A DNA stretch of 64,000 nucleotides from Bacteroidota bacterium (GCA_016706255.1 JADJJZ010000003.1:1-64000); one strand, 5' to 3'; positions 36,488-45,860 are shown, numbered from the stretch's first letter. The notes: generated by a model from the sequence alone, not told the origin. Translations and numbers: made by a program.

Positions 36488-37711
36488 TTATTCAATATCC
36501 GTATTCAGCTTGTATCTGCACACGCGATGATTGCCCTGGTCAACCACATAAACCGTTTCGCGCAAATAGGCAACACCGGAAGGATTAATAAAATTAAATG
36601 GTCCGCTGCCTTCACCACCAAAAGACGCAATTATTTGTTTGGTAGTTGAAGAACCGGCAGGAGGATTTACACCTTCGTATCCTTTTCGGGTAAATTGATA
36701 TAAAGAGTCTGTGCCAGCGTCTACAACAAAAATATATCCTGTAAAATCAGGAGCAATATAAACATCAGTAGGATTGATAAAACGATTTGGTTCGTATAAA
36801 AAGCGATCTGCTTTTGTATAATCAAATACAGTTAGTGCTGCATTTTCGCCATATGTAATTCCACTTTCCGGGTCGCTGAATTGTGCAATCCACAAACATT
36901 TATATTGTGCTGACGGATTGGTTAGTGTTATTAAAAATTCGGGTGAGGATGAAATTCCGGATAAACTTTGAGGTGGTGCGGCAAATGTTGCAATTGCGCT
37001 TATATCCCATACCGAACGCAAATTGCTGGTAACAGGAGACAGTCCATTTGCATAACCGATATAACAGCCATTTTCATCGTAAAATAAAACTGCATTATCG
37101 GTTCTTGCAATTCCGGCAATATCGTTATTAGGTCCTTTTCTTGTAATATAAACGGTATTATCTGCTAAGGTGGTTACGCCGGTAAATTCAACGGCTTCAT
37201 CTTCAGCGCCACGGAAAGATGTTACATTGCGGCTTACATCACAAAAGGGATGAATTAAGGTATCAATAATTTCGAGATTGCCGTTTGCGGTTCCTGTTAA
37301 ATGATAAACGGCAGCTAAATTTTCTAAAATGCCATCACCATCCACATCAATATTTACCCTGCCGGTAACATAAGTATGTAGTCTTCGGTCTTGTGTAATA
37401 TCTGTGGCGCCGGGAATGGCAATTGTATTATAAATAACACCTGTCTGGTCCAAAACTTTTATGCCTTCAGCATCAACCACATAAATCATTTCATCATAAC
37501 CACAATAAATATCAGTCGGCTCAATAAAATCGTCCCAAAAAGGAAGAATAGGAACATAACCGGCTTCATTTTGAATAATATCGGGATCAATTGCCCCTTC
37601 TTCAAATATTTCGTCAACAGTTGCATCTTCTCTGCTGCCAAATAAAAAATCGCAACCCGACAATATTATTATTGCACTTATTAAAACAGTATATATAAAA
37701 CGCGAATACAT
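36488..37711 (-). CDS. Lipoprotein with NHL/beta-propeller-like repeats
   Basis: 407 residues. The lipoprotein signal is FIYTVLISAIIILSGCDFLFG (lipobox SGC), so it is anchored to a membrane, probably the outer one. The rest is a propeller: repeated strands such as DEMIYVVDAEGIKVLDQTG, INPTDVYIAPDFTGYIFVVD, YQFTRKGYEG and NPSGVAYLRETVYVVDQGNH, where the last two resemble NHL repeats. The function is unknown; propellers of this type bind proteins or ligands. It starts one base after the stop of the PorV-like gene, so the two form an operon and the products may interact at the outer membrane. Confidence 0.8.
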   Translation of the reverse strand: MYSRFIYTVLISAIIILSGCDFLFGSREDATVDEIFEEGAIDPDIIQNEAGYVPILPFWDDFIEPTDIYCGYDEMIYVVDAEGIKVLDQTGVIYNTIAIPGATDITQDRRLHTYVTGRVNIDVDGDGILENLAAVYHLTGTANGNLEIIDTLIHPFCDVSRNVTSFRGAEDEAVEFTGVTTLADNTVYITRKGPNNDIAGIARTDNAVLFYDENGCYIGYANGLSPVTSNLRSVWDISAIATFAAPPQSLSGISSSPEFLITLTNPSAQYKCLWIAQFSDPESGITYGENAALTVFDYTKADRFLYEPNRFINPTDVYIAPDFTGYIFVVDAGTDSLYQFTRKGYEGVNPPAGSSTTKQIIASFGGEGSGPFNFINPSGVAYLRETVYVVDQGNHRVCRYKLNTDIE

Positions 37712-38740
37712 TTATTGTCGTTGTGTGTTTGATTTATTTGATTTATTCGGCAGCGTGTATGCAATACCAATTTTATTAATCATGCCCAGATTATCGAGAT
37801 AATTAAAACCGTAATCTAATTTTATTTGACCAAATCGGCGATTAAAATAAGTCCCGAAACCGAAAGCCGGAAAAGCACCATTGTCGGTAGCAAAAGTATA
37901 ACCTGTGCGTGCGTAAAATATTTTTTTCCAACCATATTCCAAACCGATACTATATGTTTCATTATTATCGGTTGGGTGATTTAATTGTAAGGCAGCAGTT
38001 AAAATATGTTTATCATTTTTAATAGCATCCCATGCAAACCCTAAACGAAAAACGGTGGGAACTGCAATTTCGGTAAATTCATTAATTGTTGCTGAATCGT
38101 ATAAGTTTAACACTGCAATTTCGCCGCGCGGCTGGGTATTAAATCCAAAATTTGTAATTGCAACAGCGAATCGTGTGTTTTGAATTCCGATATCATATTG
38201 AAAACCGAAATCAAAAATTAAATTCTGGTTGTGGACTGATGCTAAATCTTCGCGGATATATTTTGCAGTGACGCCAAAGCTGAACTGGTCGGTTAGCTCT
38301 CTGGCCAATGAAAGGCCAATTCCCAAATCGGTAGCTCTAAAAGTTTGGCCGGTACCGAAAGGTAAAAATTCGGTGGTAACATCCATTTCACCGGCGTCAA
38401 AATACTGGAGGCTGACACCTACGAGGGTATTATCGTCGATTCTATAGGTAATTCCGGCAAAATTTAGGCTGGTTCCTGCCGCAAAATCGGTGTAGTCAAC
38501 GGCAAAATTAAATTTATTGCTGTCTAATTGCGTTAATCCTGCCGGATTCCAATACAATGATGATACATCATCTACCACGGCTAAAAAGCTTTCACTCATA
38601 GCCGCAGAGCGCCCATCAGGAGCAATTTTCAGGAATTGCCAGCCGGTAGTGGCAGTGCGCGAGTCGCCATAAGCAGGCAGAATTTGTGCCTGAGCAAAAT
38701 TTGCTAATAAAAACAATCCCATAAATAGGAGGCTGCGCAT
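37712..38740 (-). CDS. PorV/PorQ-family outer-membrane protein (FadL-like barrel)
   Basis: 342 residues with a signal peptide (LLFMGLFLLANFAQAQ). The mature start TGWQFLKIAPDGRSAAMSES and DDVSSLYWNPAGLTQLDSNK is the hallmark of the PorV/PorQ family, FadL-like 14-strand barrels. PorV binds T9SS cargo and shuttles it to the attachment complex. The C-terminus has alternating barrel strands (FARTGYTF-like, GQIKLDYGFNYLDNLG). I cannot say whether it is PorV itself or one of the many paralogues. It is followed without a gap by the propeller lipoprotein gene. Confidence 0.82.
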   Translation of the reverse strand: MRSLLFMGLFLLANFAQAQILPAYGDSRTATTGWQFLKIAPDGRSAAMSESFLAVVDDVSSLYWNPAGLTQLDSNKFNFAVDYTDFAAGTSLNFAGITYRIDDNTLVGVSLQYFDAGEMDVTTEFLPFGTGQTFRATDLGIGLSLARELTDQFSFGVTAKYIREDLASVHNQNLIFDFGFQYDIGIQNTRFAVAITNFGFNTQPRGEIAVLNLYDSATINEFTEIAVPTVFRLGFAWDAIKNDKHILTAALQLNHPTDNNETYSIGLEYGWKKIFYARTGYTFATDNGAFPAFGFGTYFNRRFGQIKLDYGFNYLDNLGMINKIGIAYTLPNKSNKSNTQRQ

Positions 38741-39217
38741 GCAGCAAAGATAAATTAAGATTTGAAGAAATGGAGGGGATGAATAAGGAGCTTAGGGAAA
38801 GGTAAGAATATTTTATAAAATAGGCAAAAAAGTTTTTAGTGCTTAAGAAAAATTGTGAATGATTTTGACAAAATTTGACTTTTTAGGCGAAAAAAGCCCG
38901 TTAAAAATTGGTAAAATTCGAGATAAAAATGTGGCGTGTTTTGGGAGATTTTTTGGGTAAAATTTAAGGAAAAAAGCTTGTTTTTGCTGCAATTTGCGCG
39001 TCTGCAATTTTGGCAGAGTCTCTAAAACCTGTTAGGTTTAAACCTGGAAGGTTTAAACCTAACAGGTTGAAATTCTTAACCGCTTACATCCCCAAAACCC
39101 TCAAAAAGTAAAAGGTAGCTCAAAATTCCACCTTCAATCTGCAGCCTGAAAAAATGTCATGCAATAAAAAAGTGAAAACCCAATTTCAACAAGCAATTTT
39201 TAACCCGCTAAAACGCA
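38741..39217. repeat. Intergenic region with perfect 20-bp inverted repeat (arms 39026-39045 / 39049-39068)
   Basis: No gene is seen. AACCTGTTAGGTTTAAACCT (39026-39045) is followed by GGA and its exact complement AGGTTTAAACCTAACAGGTT (39049-39068). Each arm also contains the palindrome AGGTTTAAACCT, so alternative foldings exist. Similar AACCTG..AGGTTT words recur in Bacteroidota genomes; here there is one copy. It lies between two genes on the same strand and has no T-tail. Confidence 0.75.
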
Positions 39218-40801
39218 TTAATAAATCATTATTTTTTTGGTATAAACGCCACTTATATTCCGAAATTCAAAAAAGTAGATGCCATTTGGCAATTGCGTGG
39301 TATTAAATGTATAAGTTTGGTTAGACTGAATTTCTTTATTAATAATAACCGCACCCTGGGCATTGATTAAAGTTGCACTAATTGTTTGTTGTTGATCAGA
39401 TAAAAATTCCATTTGAATATTTGCATTTGTCGCATCATAAAAACAATTTAATGTATTATTTTCATTTTGCTCGTGAATATTTATTGTTCCGCAGTCTAAT
39501 AATACATCCAGATTGGTTATTTCACCGCTGGATAAATTTACATCATTTATAGTCTTGGTTGCGCAACCTTCTTTTGATACAATAACTTCGTAACTTCCGG
39601 GTAAATAATATCCTGTTTTATACGCACCGATAATATTGGAACTGTCAATTACATCTGTTCCCACCAATTCAATTTTTGCGTTAATTATATTTGCAAAAGA
39701 AATATCATCCATAATATTCCCTTCAAGATAACAAGCGCGCTGATAATTTGGTTGCAAAACAATTAATCCTTGTTGTATATCTGAAACAATTATTGTCCCT
39801 GAATTAAAATAGGGGAATATGCCCCAGGCTCCTTCCAGTGCGCCATCCGGGCCAAATGGTGATGTATCGTAATGTGCTACTTCCACTAAGTTTTCAGGCC
39901 GGTGAGCATCGTGTATGGTTGCGCCTTCGCTGTAATGTGCAGTTACTAAATATCCGTTGTTGTAATAGGTATTGTGTGCAATAGTTGAATCTTTGGCTCC
40001 GTGTTTTATTTGATCTACAAGTTTCATATCGGTGATGTCGGTTACATCAAAAGCAGAAATAAAACCAGTCCAGATTTCATCTGTAGTAAATAAATATTTT
40101 CCATCATCACTTACCCAACAATTATGTGTTGCACTCGCAGATGTTGTTTGAATTCCGATTAAATCGATTGCACTTTTATCACTCACATCAAAAACATAAA
40201 CACCGCCTGAATAAATACACGCAGCCCAAAGGGTGTCGTTGCGCACAAATCCGTCATGAATATACTGTGCGGTAATTTCATTTACATATACAGGTAATTC
40301 AGGGTCACTATTTAAATCAACAATATAAGCACCTTCAGATGAGCCTGTTAAAACATTATACCCAAATATATAACCATAACCACTTTCATCAATAAACAGT
40401 GTATGCGCAGTATTTAAAGGATGGTCAATAGTTCCTTTAAATGAAACCGTATCAATTGCATCAGGCAAATTGGTTAAGTCAATAATCATTAATCCGCCTC
40501 CACCCTCAGTTGTTACATAAGCATGATTATCCCAGGTTTTTATTTCGCGCCAGGTGCTTTGCGGACCCGGAACAAAAAATAATTGATTTGGTGTTAAAGG
40601 ATTGGTGATGTCAACTATTGAAGTGCCATAACTTGTTCCAACCAATGCATATTCTTTTCCATCCGGACTGTTGTAACCCCAGCATCCGCTCATTTGAATT
40701 GTATCGGGATAAATAAATTCACTTGCAAACGACAGGTTATATTGAGCAGAAGCCGAACAGTAACAAACTATTGTATAAAAAATGGTAAAAATTATTTTCA
40801 T
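39218..40801 (-). CDS. Choice-of-anchor B family secreted protein, T9SS-sorted
   Basis: 527 residues with a signal peptide (FTIFYTIVCYCSASAQ). Residues 20-350 carry LVIVD-type propeller repeats (GTSYGTSIVDITNPLTPNQL, GGLMIIDLTNLPD, IHDGFVRNDTLWAACIYSGG, THNCWVSDDGKYLFTTDEIW), the pattern of choice-of-anchor B proteins. A carboxypeptidase-regulatory-like domain follows (LEGNIMDDISFANIINAKIE, YEVIVSKEGCATKT). The C-terminus (LINAQGAVIINKEI, QLPNGIYFFEFRN, KKIMIY) is a T9SS type A sorting domain. It is therefore exported across the outer membrane. Function beyond that is unknown. Confidence 0.85.
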   Translation of the reverse strand: MKIIFTIFYTIVCYCSASAQYNLSFASEFIYPDTIQMSGCWGYNSPDGKEYALVGTSYGTSIVDITNPLTPNQLFFVPGPQSTWREIKTWDNHAYVTTEGGGGLMIIDLTNLPDAIDTVSFKGTIDHPLNTAHTLFIDESGYGYIFGYNVLTGSSEGAYIVDLNSDPELPVYVNEITAQYIHDGFVRNDTLWAACIYSGGVYVFDVSDKSAIDLIGIQTTSASATHNCWVSDDGKYLFTTDEIWTGFISAFDVTDITDMKLVDQIKHGAKDSTIAHNTYYNNGYLVTAHYSEGATIHDAHRPENLVEVAHYDTSPFGPDGALEGAWGIFPYFNSGTIIVSDIQQGLIVLQPNYQRACYLEGNIMDDISFANIINAKIELVGTDVIDSSNIIGAYKTGYYLPGSYEVIVSKEGCATKTINDVNLSSGEITNLDVLLDCGTINIHEQNENNTLNCFYDATNANIQMEFLSDQQQTISATLINAQGAVIINKEIQSNQTYTFNTTQLPNGIYFFEFRNISGVYTKKIMIY

Positions 40802-40877
40802 TGATGCGGTTTAATATCAGATGTAAATTTATTTATCAATTTTGTACTTACTGTAATGTTAGTGTAAAAACCCAACT

Positions 40878-41519
40878 ATGAACGACCTGATAAACGAAAA
40901 TGTAAGTGCTTATATCGAAAAGTACACCACCGCTGAGGATGAACATCTTGCAGCCCTAAACCGGGAAACCCACCTGAAAGCAATGATGCCAAGGATGTTA
41001 AGCGGACATGTGCAGGGTAAGTTTTTAGAATTAATTTCAAAAATGATTCAACCGAAATGGATTCTGGAAATAGGCACTTTTACTGGTTATAGCGCAATTT
41101 GTTTGGCGAAAGGACTTGCTCCTGATGGGAAATTAGTAACTATCGATATTAATGAGGAATTGACGCCTTTGGTAAAAAAATACATTGCAGCAGAAAAAAT
41201 GGAAACACAAATTGAAGTAATTACCGGAAATGCCATCAAAATAATTCCCGATTTGCCTTATCAGTTTGATTTAGTTTTTATTGATGCCGATAAAAACAAT
41301 TATTGTAACTACTTTGATTTAGTTATTGAAAAAGTTCGCCCCGGAGGGTGGATTTTAGCAGATAATGTGCTTTGGAGCGGTGCTGTTGCTGAAGCTAAAC
41401 ATGATAAAGATACTGCTGCAATTCATGCATTTAATGAACTCATACATAAGGATACCAGAGTTGAACAGGTAATCGTTTCTATTCGAGATGGCATAACTAT
41501 TGCCCGAAAAAATGGATAG
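40878..41519 (+). CDS. O-methyltransferase, caffeoyl-CoA/catechol type
   Basis: 213 residues, SAM-dependent class I methyltransferase of the O-MT family 3. Motif I is ILEIGTFTGYSAICLAKGL. The metal- and substrate-binding part reads FDLVFIDADKNNYCNYFDLV and RPGGWILADNVLWSGAV with the DADKNN signature. Family members methylate catechols, caffeoyl-CoA or small phenolics; the bacterial substrate is usually unknown. The ATG at 40878 gives the standard length. It is followed by a separate cell-wall gene on the same strand. Confidence 0.9.
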   Translation: MNDLINENVSAYIEKYTTAEDEHLAALNRETHLKAMMPRMLSGHVQGKFLELISKMIQPKWILEIGTFTGYSAICLAKGLAPDGKLVTIDINEELTPLVKKYIAAEKMETQIEVITGNAIKIIPDLPYQFDLVFIDADKNNYCNYFDLVIEKVRPGGWILADNVLWSGAVAEAKHDKDTAAIHAFNELIHKDTRVEQVIVSIRDGITIARKNG

Positions 41520-41569
41520 ATAACATATTTTGTGGATAATATACCTGATATTCAGGGCGTTAGGAAGGG

Positions 41570-41577
41570 TAATTTTG
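41570..41577 (+). promoter_or_regulatory. Putative -7 promoter element upstream of the glucosaminidase gene
   Basis: TAATTTTG matches TAnnTTTG and lies 32 nt before the ATG at 41610. No -33 element at correct spacing was found, so support is weak. Confidence 0.25.
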
Positions 41578-41609
41578 AGATTGACATGAGGTGCCTGCTC
41601 AAAACAAGT

Positions 41610-42977
41610 ATGAAAAGTTTAAGTATTACATTTCTGATGGTCATTTTTTCGGCTACCTTGCTGGCGGGGCAACCCAACCAGAAGGTGTTGGATTATATCG
41701 ACCAGTATAAAGAAATTGCCGTTCGGGAAATGATTACGTATAAAATTCCGGCCAGTATTACGATGGCCCAGGGTATTTTAGAAAGTGGAGCCGGACAAAG
41801 TGAGCTGGCATTAAAATCGAATAATCATTTTGGGATAAAATGTCATACCGACTGGAAAGGTGAAAAAGTATATTATGACGATGATGCTAAAGATGAGTGC
41901 TTTAGAAAATATGAACATGTTGAAGAATCTTATCGTGATCACAGCGAATTTTTAGTGAATAAAACGCGTTATGCTGCTTTGTTTGAATTAGATATCACCG
42001 ATTACAAAGGATGGGCGAAAGGATTAAAGTCTGCCGGATATGCTACCAATCCGAAATATGCAGATTTACTGATTAATTTAATTGAAGATTATAATTTGCA
42101 GGAATTAGATAAAATGACTGCAGCCGATATAAAAAAATCGGATAAAAAAGACGATAAGAAAAAACACGATCCTGTTGTAAAGGAAGATGTTAAAACGGAT
42201 ACAAAACCCAAAAAAGTTAGCTGGGGTGGATATAATGAAGAGGTTTATTATCACAACAGAATTCCAACAGTTACCATTCAATCCGGAGATTCACCTGAAT
42301 CACTTGCCGAAAAACATCATATTAAATTAAAATTACTTAAAGATTATAATGATATAGAAAATGGTGGTGATTTGCAGCCCGGAACAAAATTTTATCTGCA
42401 GCCAAAACGCAAAAAAGGTGATACCAAATACCATGTTGTAAAACAAGGTGAAACCATGTGGTCTATTTCAAGAGATGAAGGCGTTCGTTTATCGCAATTA
42501 TATAAATTTAATCAAATCCACGAAGGGCAGGAACCTGCAGTTGGGGAAGAAGTGAACTTGCGTTCAAAAAGAAAAGACGACTTAAAACTTGCAACAAAAA
42601 CAACAACAAAACCAAAAACTGAAGTTAACCAAAAAGAAGATAAGCCGAAACAAGAAAAATCAAATTCGGAACCTGTAGAAAAAACGGAATTTAAGGATAA
42701 AAATGATGATGCTTTTATTGATTTTGAGGAAGAAATAATTGCTCCGGAAGTTGAAGAAAAACAGCCGTCGACAAAACCGGAAGACCCTGTTTCTACCGGA
42801 GTAAAAACAACTGAACCCGTAACATCAGTTGCAATTTATCATACCGTAGCTGCACAGGAAACGTTGTATGCCATATCAAAAAAATACCAGGTAACAGTTG
42901 CGCAAATCCAAAAGTGGAATAATTTACCTGATACAAATATTAAAATTGGCCAGCAATTAATTGTGGGTTATAAATAA
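41610..42977 (+). CDS. N-acetylglucosaminidase (FlgJ-like) with LysM domains
   Basis: 455 residues from the ATG at 41610, chosen because it begins a signal peptide (KSLSITFLMVIFSATLLAGQ). The glucosaminidase domain (residues about 30-165) includes ASITMAQGILESGAGQSELA with the catalytic Glu, NNHFGIKCH and YRDHSEFLVNKTRYAAL. Three LysM-like modules follow: VTIQSGDSPESLAEKHHIKL, YHVVKQGETMWSISRDEGV and YHTVAAQETLYAISKKYQV, joined by Lys/Glu-rich linkers. It should cleave peptidoglycan in the periplasm and bind glycan through LysM. hpt follows 5 nt later. Confidence 0.9.
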   Translation: MKSLSITFLMVIFSATLLAGQPNQKVLDYIDQYKEIAVREMITYKIPASITMAQGILESGAGQSELALKSNNHFGIKCHTDWKGEKVYYDDDAKDECFRKYEHVEESYRDHSEFLVNKTRYAALFELDITDYKGWAKGLKSAGYATNPKYADLLINLIEDYNLQELDKMTAADIKKSDKKDDKKKHDPVVKEDVKTDTKPKKVSWGGYNEEVYYHNRIPTVTIQSGDSPESLAEKHHIKLKLLKDYNDIENGGDLQPGTKFYLQPKRKKGDTKYHVVKQGETMWSISRDEGVRLSQLYKFNQIHEGQEPAVGEEVNLRSKRKDDLKLATKTTTKPKTEVNQKEDKPKQEKSNSEPVEKTEFKDKNDDAFIDFEEEIIAPEVEEKQPSTKPEDPVSTGVKTTEPVTSVAIYHTVAAQETLYAISKKYQVTVAQIQKWNNLPDTNIKIGQQLIVGYK

Positions 42978-42982
42978 TTCCA

Positions 42983-43510
42983 TTGCAAATAAACAATAAA
43001 ATATTTAAGCCTTATCTGGATGCCTCGGTTATTCAAAAAAGAATAACGGAAATGGCAAAAGAAATAACTGCTGAATTTCATGATAAAAATCCTGTGTTTA
43101 TAATTGTGTTAACGGGGGCATTTGCATTTGGCGCAGAATTAATCAGGCAATTTCAGGGTAAATGTACTGTTCGGTTTACAAGAATTAAATCGTACACCGG
43201 TACTGTCGCCGGCGAAATTGAGGTGTTCACCGGCTTTGATATCGACCTGAAAGATAGACATATCATTTTTTTGGAAGATATAATTGATACAGGAAAAACC
43301 GTATTTCACTTAACACGTGAAGCAGAAAAATTAAAACCTGCAAGTATTACTGTTGCAACACTTCTACAAAAACATATTCTTCGCCCTAATCTGATAAAAG
43401 GCGATTATGTTGGTTTTGAAATTCCCGATGTGTTTGTTGTTGGATATGGATTAGACTACGATGAAGAAGGAAGAAACTGGAATGGTGTTTATCAGTTAGA
43501 TGATAAGTGA
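42983..43510 (+). CDS. hpt: Hypoxanthine phosphoribosyltransferase
   Basis: 175 residues, TTG start at 42983. Hpt salvages hypoxanthine (and guanine) with PRPP to give IMP/GMP in the cytosol. The PRPP loop reads IIFLEDIIDTGKTVFHL; the flexible loop RIKSYTGTVAGE and the C-terminal VGYGLDYDEEGRNWNGVYQL are family signatures. It lies 5 nt after the glucosaminidase gene, so it is probably co-transcribed although the functions differ. Confidence 0.92.
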   Translation: MQINNKIFKPYLDASVIQKRITEMAKEITAEFHDKNPVFIIVLTGAFAFGAELIRQFQGKCTVRFTRIKSYTGTVAGEIEVFTGFDIDLKDRHIIFLEDIIDTGKTVFHLTREAEKLKPASITVATLLQKHILRPNLIKGDYVGFEIPDVFVVGYGLDYDEEGRNWNGVYQLDDK

Positions 43511-43618
43511 TATATTTTTCAGGTATTGCCTTTTAATTATTGATTTACCAATTTTTTCAAAATACGTTTTGGAAAACTTATTTCTGTATGGTATTCAATC
43601 AATTAAATTTAGGCTTGC

Positions 43619-44356
43619 TCACTTCTTTAAGATAAAATTCCCGCTTAAATCGTTAATAGCATGTGTGCGTTTCATGTTTTTACTGTAAGCATAAACGTCA
43701 ACACCAATCTTTAACAATACAAATAAACACATGTAAGCTATACTGCCGATATTTTTTACATCCGGAAACAATTTTTCGCCGGCAAACATTGAAGCAAATG
43801 TTCCCAAAACAATTACGACATGAATTACAACTACACGACTATCGAATATATTACCTAAATCGCGTAAGCTTGTTGTTTTATATTCCTTATCTCTGATCCA
43901 TAACACATATTCAGCTAGGTGCGTAAAGAAAAATCCTAAAAAACTCAATAACACCCATGGGTCTAAAAAGAGTAATGCATTTGCAAAAGCGATTGGGTCT
44001 TCTTCAATTGCGGTTAAAATACCTATGAATATGATAATAAATAATAAATAAAAGCCGAGCATCAACAATCGAATTATTCCGTAACTCAATCGCATATAAA
44101 TTTTGCTATTCACCTGCTGATAAGTTAACGTTTTGCCATTAACTGTAAAACCCGGATCGGGTTCGCTTTTAAGCTCAGCCTTTCCCATTTTAACAAACTG
44201 AAAAATACTGATAATTACCGTTTCCCACCAATACAAATAGAATAGGGCGAAAAAGGATACATTAAAATAAAGTACACCAATAAGCGGAAGAATATTAATA
44301 CAGATAATTACCGGAACAATTGGAAAACTCCTTGTGCGTGGTGATGGTGATTGCAT
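43619..44356 (-). CDS. DUF6498-like integral membrane protein
   Basis: 245 residues with about six transmembrane helices. The start ICINILPLIGVLYFNVSFFA and FYLYWWETVIISIFQ resemble the DUF6498 family, whose function is unknown. Further helices are LLMLGFYLLFIIIFIGIL and LDPWVLLSFLGFFFTHLAEY. It is followed toward lower coordinates by hpt in opposite orientation, with about 108 nt free. The small lipoprotein gene upstream ends 5 nt before its start, so the two are probably co-transcribed. Confidence 0.65.
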   Translation of the reverse strand: MQSPSPRTRSFPIVPVIICINILPLIGVLYFNVSFFALFYLYWWETVIISIFQFVKMGKAELKSEPDPGFTVNGKTLTYQQVNSKIYMRLSYGIIRLLMLGFYLLFIIIFIGILTAIEEDPIAFANALLFLDPWVLLSFLGFFFTHLAEYVLWIRDKEYKTTSLRDLGNIFDSRVVVIHVVIVLGTFASMFAGEKLFPDVKNIGSIAYMCLFVLLKIGVDVYAYSKNMKRTHAINDLSGNFILKK

Positions 44357-44361
44357 GGAAA

Positions 44362-44781
44362 TTATTTAGCTTTTATTCCTCTCAAATAAGCAAGACCATC
44401 ATCGCTTAGTTTCTTAGTTTGCATTGATGCAGCGTATTGATAGGCTACATGTGCACAATCATCGCTTAAGTTAAATTCCATGGCAACAGAATTTTTCGGG
44501 CCAGCTCCAACTTCATCATCCATAAAATAAATAATTTGCCCGTCGTAACCACATTTTAATAATGGAATATCTTCATCGGTAATATAGGAAGTAAATTTCT
44601 TAATATCTTTTTTATCAGTTATATCTACAAAAGTATCGGGTAGTGAATCGTTGTAAAAAACAACCTGAATTTTTTTGGTGCTTTTAATTAACTCAGATAT
44701 TTCAGTTACTTTTTCGCAACGCAAAAACATTACGGTAAAAAATAGTAAAATAGCGCCAACTAGAAACTTGAATATATTCAT
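44362..44781 (-). CDS. Small lipoprotein or membrane-anchored protein of unknown function
   Basis: 139 residues. The N-terminus FKFLVGAILLFFTVMFLRCEK is a signal with a possible lipobox (FLRC). The remaining ~115 residues are a mixed alpha/beta periplasmic domain with no recognised motif (IQVVFYNDSLPDTFVDITDK, VAMEFNLSDDCAHVAYQYAA). Its 3' end is 5 nt from the DUF6498-like gene on the same strand, so the two products may work together at the membrane. Confidence 0.6.
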   Translation of the reverse strand: MNIFKFLVGAILLFFTVMFLRCEKVTEISELIKSTKKIQVVFYNDSLPDTFVDITDKKDIKKFTSYITDEDIPLLKCGYDGQIIYFMDDEVGAGPKNSVAMEFNLSDDCAHVAYQYAASMQTKKLSDDGLAYLRGIKAK

Positions 44782-44834
44782 AGTAAACTAAAGGTAATAA
44801 TTGTTTAATAAAAGTATCAATTCGTTTTGACTGT

Positions 44835-45125
44835 TCAGATATATAGTATTTCTTTTCTGAATACTTTGTAATACCCCTTTTCGATACCGGTTTTCGCCAC
44901 AAGGTCAACTTTATGGTTTAACAATTTTTCTAATTCATCGGTTAGGTCAATTATTTCGATTCCGATTGGTTTTTTAAAATCAACAATGATATCGATCTCG
45001 CTTCCGGGCATAAAATCGTCTTTCACTATCGCCCCAAACAGTCCGATACTGCTCAAACTGTATTTTGATGACAGGTAGGGTTTGTTTTTAGTGAGTGTTT
45101 CTTTTATTTCCTCGAGTACGTTCAT
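44835..45125 (-). CDS. Minimal nucleotidyltransferase (MntA-like), degenerate active site
   Basis: 96 residues. The MNT core GLFGAIVKDDFMPGSEIDII keeps the Gly and the Asp of the second carboxylate motif but has Ala where the catalytic GS serine is expected, and Glu-x-Asp in place of Asp-x-Asp. MNT proteins such as MntA AMPylate the HEPN toxin HepT. No HEPN partner is visible on either side; 53 nt follow before the next gene and 112 nt lie before adk. It may be an orphan antitoxin-like protein. Confidence 0.75.
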   Translation of the reverse strand: MNVLEEIKETLTKNKPYLSSKYSLSSIGLFGAIVKDDFMPGSEIDIIVDFKKPIGIEIIDLTDELEKLLNHKVDLVAKTGIEKGYYKVFRKEILYI

Positions 45126-45208
45126 GTAACAAAGGTAACCCTATTTGGGCTTATTTGGGCAAAAACCATATTCCTGCGGTTTAGTGAAATAAATACGGCG
45201 TAACCCGC

Positions 45209-45216
45209 TATCTTTG
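45209..45216 (+). promoter_or_regulatory. Putative -7 promoter element upstream of adk
   Basis: TATCTTTG matches TAnnTTTG, 22 nt before the adk ATG. The identical octamer precedes rfbA. A -33 TTTG at standard spacing was not found. Confidence 0.35.
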
Positions 45217-45237
45217 CACCTTCAATTTATTCTTTTC

Positions 45238-45837
45238 ATGATCAATTTAATACTATTCGGCCCTCCGGGAAGCGGCAAGGGCACTCAGGCTGAACGACTC
45301 AAAGAACATTTTAATCTTCTTCATATATCAACGGGTGACCTGTTGCGGGCAGAAATTGCCAACGGGACTCAATTGGGATTGGAAGCAAAAAAATTTATGG
45401 ACGCAGGCAATCTAGTACCTGATGCAGTGGTTATTGGCATGTTGGGTGGTGCAGTTGAAGAGGCGAAAACCAAAGGAAAGCAGGGTATTATTTTCGATGG
45501 TTTTCCAAGAACAACGGCTCAGGCGGAAGCTTTAGATAACATGCTGATGGAAAAAGGCACCTCCGTGAGTTGTGTATTGAGTCTGGTTGTAGATGAAGAA
45601 GAACTAACCCAAAGAATACTAAAAAGAGGCCTTACCAGCGGCCGTTCCGACGATAATGATGTTGAAACCATCAGAAAACGAGTGCAGGAATATCGCACTA
45701 AAACAGAACCGGTTGCAGGGTATTATAACAATCAGGATTTGCTAATCGAGATTGCAGGTGTAGGCACCATTGAACACATTTTTAACGCATTAATGCAGGC
45801 AGTTAATAATGTGGCTTCAAATCATAGCGACAACTAA
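45238..45837 (+). CDS. adk: Adenylate kinase
   Basis: 199 residues from the ATG at 45238; an in-frame TTG further upstream overlaps the promoter word and was rejected. Adk balances ATP, ADP and AMP. P-loop LFGPPGSGKGTQAERL, AMP site HISTGDLLRAEI and IFDGFPRTTAQAEALD, and a short LID (LKRGLTSGRSDDND) of the small-lid type common in Bacteroidota. obg follows after 37 nt. Confidence 0.95.
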   Translation: MINLILFGPPGSGKGTQAERLKEHFNLLHISTGDLLRAEIANGTQLGLEAKKFMDAGNLVPDAVVIGMLGGAVEEAKTKGKQGIIFDGFPRTTAQAEALDNMLMEKGTSVSCVLSLVVDEEELTQRILKRGLTSGRSDDNDVETIRKRVQEYRTKTEPVAGYYNNQDLLIEIAGVGTIEHIFNALMQAVNNVASNHSDN

Positions 45838-45860
45838 ATAATTGTTGCTACAAAGGCATT

